From Desulfobacterales bacterium (lineage in GTDB: Bacteria > Desulfobacterota > Desulfobacteria > Desulfobacterales > BuS5): a DNA stretch of 6,222 bases. Numbering within the stretch: position 1 is the stretch's first letter; each line of letters opens with the position of its first letter. The stretch lies in contig JAERRQ010000115.1 in NCBI GenBank assembly GCA_016735355.1, positions 1 through 6,222 on the forward strand, read 5' to 3'. This document shows, piece by piece, positions 1 to 4,733 of the stretch. The notes below the pieces were generated by a model that was not told the DNA's origin, did no database searches, and worked only from the letters and a program-made list of their open reading frames with translations. The position numbers were made by a program, and so were the translations under genes.

Positions 1-1143
1 GATATTGTTTCTCTTTCATTCAGAAATATAGATCCCCTGGCCGGTCATCAGGCATCTTATCTCTCTTCTTTAAAAACCTCTGCAAAAATGGTACACAGGC
101 TTGTTCCTAAAGCCTGGTTGTGGGCCGGCGGGCCGGCTTTTTCATTATTCGGAAAGAGATTAATGGATGCTATCCCTGAAATAGATCTGGGAATAGTGGG
201 TGAAGGTGAATCTGCCTTTCCGAAATTAATATCAGACCCGTCTAATTTTAAAAAAATTCCGGGAGTGATCTGGAGAGACCGGAATTTTATTGGATATAAT
301 CCTGCCGGTCCGCTTGTATCCATGGATTGCCTGCCGGATATAGATACCAAAGCCTTTGATATTAATTGTTATCTAAAAATGAATCAATATGTGGCGTCCA
401 TCGGTATCGAAGGTAAACGAGGTTGTGATTTACAATGCGGCTATTGTGTTTATCCATCTCTCGGGGGAAAAAAGACGCGGCTGAGATCTCCCAAAAAGAT
501 CGTAGATGAAATGGAGTATTTAGAAAAAGAATATTCAGCAAATCTATTCCACTTTACCGATTCGGTTGTAAACCGGCCTTCCGACCATTTTGAAGCGATC
601 TGCATGGAGATAATTAACAGGAAACTGCAAGTCGGATGGACAGGCTTTTTTCGGGAGGAGAATATTACAGAAAGGATAGTTGATCTTGCAGTTAAAGCCG
701 GACTGACAGCCATATATTTTTCGGGTGATGCTTTGACGGATCATGGCCTGAAAATATTAAACAAGAAGATGACCAGGGATGATATTCTCAGAGCTGCAAA
801 AATAACGGCAAAAAACGGTATCCTGACCATGTGCCATTTTTTAATCAATCTTCCGGGGGAAACCGACGCTCACGCCGGCGAGTCGCTTGAAATGCTTGAC
901 AAGCTTCTCGATATCCACGGGGCCAAGGCGAATCTGGGAGCGGTTATTTTTAATAATGTAAGATTATATCCCGGAGCGCCTTTAACCGGAAAGCTTATCA
1001 GAAGCGGAATGCTTGCTGCTGATATTGACCTGCTCTATCCTGTTTATTTTAATCCTCCGGAAAAATCGTATCTGCTTCATGAACTGGAAGCCATGTGCCA
1101 TTCAGCCGGTATTTTTTCAAGACTTGGAATAAAATTAAAGTAA
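1..1143 (+). CDS. B12-binding radical SAM protein (5'-truncated by window edge)
   Basis: Probable cobalamin-binding radical SAM enzyme; the substrate cannot be told from sequence. The frame is open from base 1 and reads DIVSLSFRNIDP before the ATG at 88, so that ATG is internal and the true start lies left of the window. The visible part is 380 codons. The first ~80 codons resemble the C-terminal half of a B12-binding domain: a GGPAF turn, then GEGE at the hinge that precedes the radical SAM core in this class. The 4Fe-4S/SAM motif is CDLQCGYC (CX3CX2C), with Cys codons at 424, 436 and 445. A NLPGET strand-loop near 850-865 is typical of the later part of the radical SAM barrel. There is no extra C-terminal domain. 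The next gene, of the same class, follows after 6 bp, so the two are very likely co-transcribed. Class assignment is firm. Function is open: methyltransferase, ring-forming and other B12-radical SAM chemistries are all possible. Confidence 0.9.
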   Translation, partial: DIVSLSFRNIDPLAGHQASYLSSLKTSAKMVHRLVPKAWLWAGGPAFSLFGKRLMDAIPEIDLGIVGEGESAFPKLISDPSNFKKIPGVIWRDRNFIGYNPAGPLVSMDCLPDIDTKAFDINCYLKMNQYVASIGIEGKRGCDLQCGYCVYPSLGGKKTRLRSPKKIVDEMEYLEKEYSANLFHFTDSVVNRPSDHFEAICMEIINRKLQVGWTGFFREENITERIVDLAVKAGLTAIYFSGDALTDHGLKILNKKMTRDDILRAAKITAKNGILTMCHFLINLPGETDAHAGESLEMLDKLLDIHGAKANLGAVIFNNVRLYPGAPLTGKLIRSGMLAADIDLLYPVYFNPPEKSYLLHELEAMCHSAGIFSRLGIKLK

Positions 1144-1149
1144 TAAACT

Positions 1150-2631
1150 ATGACAATACTTATTCTTGAACATCCCAGAACATTCTCGGAAACCAGATTT
1201 AATGATATCGCCAACGCACCCCTCTGGTCCTGCCTGCTGGCAGGTTATGCTGCATCAGGTTTGATAAAAGCAGGCCATGATGCACGGATTATTGATGCTC
1301 AGAAAAATGGATGGCGTTTCCGGAAAACAAAAGATGAAATCCTCAGACTCTCACCGGACCTGCTTTTTATTAACGCCGTTTATTCATGGGAACATACGGA
1401 TCAATTTTTCAATTTTCTTGCAGATCTACGCGCTGAAGGTTATGCCGGGCATATAAATTTGTTCGGTTTTTTTTCTTCATTGGCATGGAATGTAATCCTG
1501 ATGCATTCACCAGCTGTTGATTCCATAGCTGCCGGAGAACCTGAAAACATCCTGATAGAGCTGGTTGATCGACTGAAGCACGGAAATTCATTGAAGGATA
1601 TTTCAGGTCTGGCATACAGAACAGACAAGGGGATTATATTTAACGGCCCCAGGAGGCCTGAAAAAAATCCGGATTCATTTCCCTTTCCTGTAAGAAATGT
1701 TGATCCCGGCGAGACTATCAGCATCCTGGCCAGCAGAGGATGTTATAATTATTGCAGTTTCTGCCCGGTGCCCTCATTTTACAACAACGGCCCTTTGTGG
1801 AGAGGGCGGACTCCTGAAAATATCATTAATGAGATTTCTTGTTTGTATGATCAGGGATGCCGGGATTTTTATTTTATCGACCCCAATTTCATTGGTCCTG
1901 GAACAAAGGGCCGGCAGCGGATTTTAAAACTTGCGGAACAGATTGGAAAATTGGGGATAACCTATGGAATGGAGACCCGGCCGAATGATCTTGATAGTTC
2001 GATTATGGTTCGCATGGTGGCATCAGGATTAAACAGCCTCCTTTTAGGCATAGAAAGCGGCTCCGTCGATATTCTAGATGGCCTGGGCAAGCATACTTCA
2101 AGGGAAATCTCCGAAAATGCTATAGAACTTTGTCGTTCTTCCGGGCTGGAGCCTGAAGTGGGATTTCTCATGTTCGTCCCGGATAGCACTATTGAAGACA
2201 TTGAAAGGAATTTTGCCTTTTTGAAGAGCAACATCCTTCTGGATAGACTTGACAGAACCGTAAACCTTTTATCCCATTATCAGATTGTGTTGATGGGTAC
2301 CCCGGGGTATCAATCTTTTGAAAATAAAGGGCGGCTTGTGAAACAAGGGCTGCTCGGTTTCGAAGGCGATATAATTTACCGCAGTAGTAAAGTTGAATGG
2401 TTGAGAGATGTTATTATAGATATATGCCGATATACCCTTAAAGAAATATCTAAAAAAACATCACCTGTTTACTGGGGCAGGCAGAATCCAACGAAAAAAC
2501 GTGAACTTAATGATTTTATTGTGGATTTATTTGCAGAAATGCTGAAGGATGCTGAAAGCCTAAAAAGTCTGCCTTCAGTTTTAAACGTGACATCCGATCT
2601 GAAAAAAGAGGTTAAAGTTATGCTTGTATAG
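1150..2631 (+). CDS. B12-binding radical SAM protein, complete
   Basis: Second cobalamin-type radical SAM protein, 493 aa, cytoplasmic (no signal peptide or membrane segment seen). Residues ~1-140 look like a B12-binding Rossmann domain: MTILILEHPR strand, APLW...LLAGYAASGL helix, GHDARIIDAQ strand, and AGEPE hinge at 128-132. The DxHxxG motif that supplies the lower axial His in classical B12 domains is absent; the nearest segment is DAQKNG at 49-54, as in many base-off radical SAM relatives. The core begins with SRGCYNYCSFC: C198, C202 and C205 form CX3CX2C. GIESGS at 300-305 is the usual SAM-contacting barrel strand. About 100 residues after the barrel form an uncharacterised, mostly helical, Lys-rich tail. 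The start is fixed by the in-frame TAA at 1144. No good ribosome-binding site is visible, which suggests translational coupling to the upstream gene 6 bp away. The exact reaction is unknown; a joint pathway with its neighbour is inferred. Confidence 0.9.
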   Translation: MTILILEHPRTFSETRFNDIANAPLWSCLLAGYAASGLIKAGHDARIIDAQKNGWRFRKTKDEILRLSPDLLFINAVYSWEHTDQFFNFLADLRAEGYAGHINLFGFFSSLAWNVILMHSPAVDSIAAGEPENILIELVDRLKHGNSLKDISGLAYRTDKGIIFNGPRRPEKNPDSFPFPVRNVDPGETISILASRGCYNYCSFCPVPSFYNNGPLWRGRTPENIINEISCLYDQGCRDFYFIDPNFIGPGTKGRQRILKLAEQIGKLGITYGMETRPNDLDSSIMVRMVASGLNSLLLGIESGSVDILDGLGKHTSREISENAIELCRSSGLEPEVGFLMFVPDSTIEDIERNFAFLKSNILLDRLDRTVNLLSHYQIVLMGTPGYQSFENKGRLVKQGLLGFEGDIIYRSSKVEWLRDVIIDICRYTLKEISKKTSPVYWGRQNPTKKRELNDFIVDLFAEMLKDAESLKSLPSVLNVTSDLKKEVKVMLV

Positions 2632-2669
2632 AATACCTGCATAGAATAAATAAAGGACCTCTTCAAAAA

Positions 2670-2701
2670 AAAGCAGCGCTCAATTGCTTAAGCGCTGCTT
2701 T
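2670..2701. terminator. Rho-independent terminator, 11-bp perfect stem
   Basis: Perfect inverted repeat: AAAGCAGCGCT (2670-2680) pairs with AGCGCTGCTTT (2691-2701) around a 10-base loop. It lies 38 bp after the second radical SAM gene and most likely ends that operon. On the plus strand the stem runs into only three T residues before C. On the minus strand the hairpin is followed by eight T residues (A run at 2665-2672), so it would be the stronger terminator for leftward transcription and may work both ways. Confidence 0.85.
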
Positions 2702-2861
2702 CACCTTGAAGGTACAAGGAATTTAAAGGAAAAGAAAATATTGAAAAGCCCGACTTCAAATAATACCGTTATTGCTCTCCGATACAAATCTTGTGATAAG
2801 TATAATTTTTTATCTTTAAAGTTTGAAGATGACCGGTGAACAAGATGCACGCGCATCATTG

Positions 2862-2887
2862 AAGCACTTAATGTGCTTTATTCTTTA
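2862..2887 (+). terminator. Weak hairpin with T-rich tail (possible terminator)
   Basis: AAGCAC (2862-2867) pairs with GTGCTT (2873-2878) around a 5-base loop, followed by a T-rich stretch (TATTCTTT). A second small stem, GATGC/GCATC at 2844-2848 and 2853-2857, lies just before it. The stem is short and the T run is interrupted. It could be the end of a small transcript starting near the TATAAT at 2801, or simply chance in AT-rich DNA. Confidence 0.25.
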
Positions 2888-2972
2888 AATAAGCAAAAAG
2901 CATGCAAAGATTTTTTAAAAAATAAAAATATTTAAAAATGTAAAATTTCAAATAGTTGGGACTAATTCTTTG

Positions 2973-2999
2973 TTGTGAAAAAAAATTATTTTCTATAAT
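2973..2999 (+). promoter_or_regulatory. Putative sigma-70-type promoter for ridA operon
   Basis: A perfect -10 hexamer TATAAT sits at 2994-2999. The best -35 candidate is TTGTGA at 2973-2978 (4 of 6 matches), with a short 15-bp spacer; TTGTTG at 2970-2975 with an 18-bp spacer is an alternative. A strongly AT-rich tract upstream could act as an UP-like element. Transcription would begin near 3005-3008, immediately before the palindromic array at 3009-3048. That places the array where a bound repressor would block initiation or early elongation. Confidence 0.6.
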
Positions 3000-3008
3000 A
3001 TACAAAAA

Positions 3009-3048
3009 AATGACATTTTGTGTCATTAGAATGACATTTTATGTTACT
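3009..3048 (+). promoter_or_regulatory. Operator-like array of AATGACA/TGTCATT half-sites
   Basis: Four half-sites alternate in orientation: AATGACA (3009-3015), TGTCATT (3021-3027), AATGACA (3030-3036), then a degenerate TGTTACT (3042-3048; 5 of 7 matches). The first and third are identical and continue into the same TTTT, giving an 11-bp direct repeat 21 bp apart, two helical turns. The second and third form a perfect 7-bp-arm palindrome with a 2-base centre (3021-3036). The first and second form another with a 5-base centre. Position just after the predicted start of transcription and before the ridA ribosome-binding site suggests a dimeric repressor site. The regulator is not identified. 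In RNA the same bases could form alternative hairpins. Confidence 0.6.
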
Positions 3049-3056
3049 CTGAACCC

Positions 3057-3061
3057 AAGGA
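3057..3061 (+). promoter_or_regulatory. Ribosome-binding site of ridA
   Basis: AAGGA lies 8 bases before the ATG at 3070. It decides the start in favour of this ATG rather than the upstream in-frame TTG (2956) or the ATG codons at 3010 and 3031, which fall in the promoter/operator region and lack such a site. Confidence 0.75.
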
Positions 3062-3069
3062 ATTGTACT

Positions 3070-3453
3070 ATGGATTTTATATTAACAAATAAGGCTCCGG
3101 CGGCTATTGGACCCTATTCCCAAGCCGTTAAAACAGGCGGTTTACTCTTTTGTTCCGGTCAAATCGGCATAGACCCATCTACGGGGCGACTTTCCGGAAA
3201 TGGCATAAAGTCGCAAACAAAACAGGTCTTGAATAACTTGAAAGCGGTTCTGCTGTCATCAGGACTTTCGTTGGCGGATGTTGTCAAGACTACCATTTTT
3301 CTTGTTAATATGGATGATTTTTTGACCGTGAATGAAATTTACGGCATGGAATTCGGTGATCATAAACCGGCCAGAGCCACTGTGCAGGTGTCCGGGTTAC
3401 CACTGGGCGCTTTGGTAGAGATAGAATGTATGGCAGAGATAAAAATAGCATGA
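3070..3453 (+). CDS. ridA: RidA-family reactive imine/enamine deaminase
   Basis: Member of the RidA (YjgF/YER057c/UK114) family. Family knowledge: small trimeric cytosolic enzymes that hydrolyse reactive enamines/imines such as 2-aminoacrylate, made by PLP-dependent dehydratases, to ketoacids and ammonia, protecting PLP enzymes. The 127-residue product matches the usual ~128. Visible family marks are NKAPAAIGPYSQAV at the N terminus (Y16), LFCSGQIGIDP at 26-36, and a C-terminal ARATVQVSGLPLGALVEIE. R102 and E117 have the same 15-residue spacing as the catalytic-site Arg105 and Glu120 of E. coli RidA, so an active deaminase is likely. The start is set by AAGGA 8 bases upstream and by the family length. 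The gene is first in an operon under the promoter and operator array just upstream. Its TGA overlaps the ATG of the response regulator gene (ATGA), an unusual partner for RidA. Orthology to RidA itself rather than another Rid subfamily is probable, not proven. Confidence 0.93.
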   Translation: MDFILTNKAPAAIGPYSQAVKTGGLLFCSGQIGIDPSTGRLSGNGIKSQTKQVLNNLKAVLLSSGLSLADVVKTTIFLVNMDDFLTVNEIYGMEFGDHKPARATVQVSGLPLGALVEIECMAEIKIA

Positions 3454-4721
3454 AAATATTAGTAGCGGAAGATAATCCTGTAGTTGCTGAACTTCTTAAT
3501 AAAATCCTGACAAAGGATGGTCACGGGGTCGTTCTTGCAGAAAACGGCAAAAAAGCCTGGGAGCTTTTCCAGGAACAAGGATTCAGAATGGTCATCTTGG
3601 ACTGGATGATGCCTGAAATTGACGGGATAACTTTATGCAATAAAATCAGGGCCGAAAAATTATCACATTATGTTTATATTATTCTTCAGAGTACCAGGGA
3701 CCAGTTGCCGGATACGCTCGCGGGGTTTAAGGCCGGCGTCGATGACTACATATTCAAACCATATCATCCGGAAGAAATAAGAGCAAGAATACGCTCCGGT
3801 TTACGCATCATTGAACTAGAGCAGAAAGTTCTTGAAGAAAAAAATGAAATACTGAAAAAACATAAAGAGCTTGAAGAAAGCTATATGGATACTATTCGGC
3901 TTTTATCATCGCTTATTGAGATGTTAAACCCTGTGCTGGGAGAATATATGAAGCATGTGGGCAGGCTCTCCAGGGAGATAGCCGAAGCTTTATGCCTCGA
4001 AAAAGAGCTGGCTGATCATATTGAAATCGCCGGCCTGTTTCATGATATCGGCCTGCTCGGTCTTCCTGAACCTATGCTGTCAAAAGATGAAATAGAGATG
4101 GATAAGACGGAACTGGGCTTATATACACAGCACCCCCTCATAGCATCATTAAGTTTTGAGGTCGTAAAAAGGCTTTCCGGGGTAAGTGGGATAATCTTGA
4201 GCCATCATGAAAATTTTGATGGCACCGGTTTCCCGAACGGTTTAAAAGAATCTCAAATACCGATAGGAGCACGAATTGTTGCGGCGGTTTCAGATTACTG
4301 CAAAATCATTCACACCTGGCCTGCTGGTATCGAAGAAATCAAAAAAAGGGCAGCGGATAATTTTGGCCGGGAAATCACGAAACATTGTGATTCCAATGAT
4401 CCTGATACCTTAAATAAACAGATTGCAAAAAAAGCCCTGGAAATTGGAAGCAACAGTAAATATGACGCCAAGGTTGTTGACAAGCTGTTAACAAAAATTA
4501 CAGAAAAAACAGAGACCGGAGAAAGCCGGACATGGGTAGCTATTAAAGATTTAAAAGAAGGTATGACGCTTGCAAAAGAGTTATGTTTAAAAGACGGAAG
4601 GCATTTACTTTCCAATGGTGTGGTATTAAATGCAGCATCAATAGGCTCAATACAAAAGCTAAAAGATTTTAATGTATTAGATGACAGAATTTTTGTAACA
4701 TATGGAAAATTATCTGTTTGA
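3450..4721 (+). CDS. Response regulator with REC and HD-GYP domains (c-di-GMP phosphodiesterase-like)
   Basis: 423-residue two-component regulator. Start chosen at 3450, giving MKILVAEDNP, a normal REC beginning, and an ATGA overlap with ridA; the ATG at 3426 would add eight residues inside ridA. REC domain at 1-~118: acidic E7/D8, phosphoacceptor D51 in DWMMPEIDG, S81/T82, and K103 in FKP. A Lys/Glu-rich helix at ~120-147 is probably a coiled-coil linker. HD-GYP domain at ~148-350: H169, H198-D199, H228, H252-H253 and D282 match the metal ligands; HHENFDGTGFP at 252-262 carries GFP for GYP. The normally conserved Lys of HDxGK is Leu here (HDIGL, L202). Residues ~291-332 look like extra sequence before the closing helix (KYDAKVVDKLL). 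A small C-terminal module at 363-~415 (DLKEGMTLAKEL, DGRHLLSNG) occurs in other HD-GYP regulators. Expected role: phosphorylation-controlled c-di-GMP hydrolysis, though the Lys loss may alter or abolish activity. No cognate kinase is in view. Confidence 0.9.
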   Translation: MKILVAEDNPVVAELLNKILTKDGHGVVLAENGKKAWELFQEQGFRMVILDWMMPEIDGITLCNKIRAEKLSHYVYIILQSTRDQLPDTLAGFKAGVDDYIFKPYHPEEIRARIRSGLRIIELEQKVLEEKNEILKKHKELEESYMDTIRLLSSLIEMLNPVLGEYMKHVGRLSREIAEALCLEKELADHIEIAGLFHDIGLLGLPEPMLSKDEIEMDKTELGLYTQHPLIASLSFEVVKRLSGVSGIILSHHENFDGTGFPNGLKESQIPIGARIVAAVSDYCKIIHTWPAGIEEIKKRAADNFGREITKHCDSNDPDTLNKQIAKKALEIGSNSKYDAKVVDKLLTKITEKTETGESRTWVAIKDLKEGMTLAKELCLKDGRHLLSNGVVLNAASIGSIQKLKDFNVLDDRIFVTYGKLSV

Positions 4722-4733
4722 TATTTTCATATG
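4699..4733. terminator. AT-rich inverted repeat over the convergent stops
   Basis: CATATGGAAAAT (4699-4710) pairs with ATTTTCATATG (4723-4733), an 11-bp stem with one bulged G and a 12-base loop. It spans the stop codons of both the HD-GYP gene (4719-4721) and the minus-strand fapA-like gene (4710-4712). Its place suggests a bidirectional terminator. The stem is AT-rich and neither side has a clean T run, so efficiency is doubtful. Confidence 0.4.

Larger units (their letters stand above)
2632..3069. other. Non-coding region between the radical SAM genes and ridA
   Basis: This 438-bp stretch has no convincing protein gene. From left to right it holds the 2670-2701 hairpin terminator; an isolated TATAAT at 2801-2806 with no good -35; two small hairpins at 2844-2857 and 2862-2878, the second followed by a T-rich stretch; a very AT-rich tract at ~2885-2950 that includes a 14-bp palindrome of T and A runs at 2910-2923; then the ridA promoter, operator array and ribosome-binding site. 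The open frame starting at the TTG at 2956 runs through promoter-like DNA and is not treated as coding. Confidence 0.7.

Noticed and set aside
88..90. ATG at 88 as the start of the first radical SAM gene
   Set aside because: The frame is open from base 1 and the upstream codons fit the B12-binding domain, so the gene begins outside the window.
57..744. Minus-strand open frames at 57-350, 450-713 and 544-744
   Set aside because: Shadows of the first radical SAM gene, with no recognisable domains or ribosome-binding sites.
1409..2666. Other-frame open frames across the second radical SAM gene (1409-1615, 1440-1724, 1697-1927, 1962-2234, 2469-2666)
   Set aside because: Overlap a clear full-length protein gene and look like no known protein.
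2896..2950. AT-rich tract as a replication origin or attachment site
   Set aside because: No DnaA-box cluster, iterons, integrase gene or flanking direct repeats were seen; it fits better as promoter-upstream AT-rich DNA.
2956..3069. N-terminal extension of RidA from the TTG at 2956
   Set aside because: It would code through the TATAAT and the operator palindromes, exceeds the family length by 38 residues, and lacks the ribosome-binding site present before 3070.
3426..3449. ATG at 3426 as the start of the response regulator
   Set aside because: It adds eight residues not typical of REC domains; the ATG at 3450 gives the standard MKILVAEDN start and an ATGA coupling overlap.
4310..4615. Minus-strand open frame at 4310-4615
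   Set aside because: Antisense to the HD-GYP regulator's C-terminal region; no supporting features.
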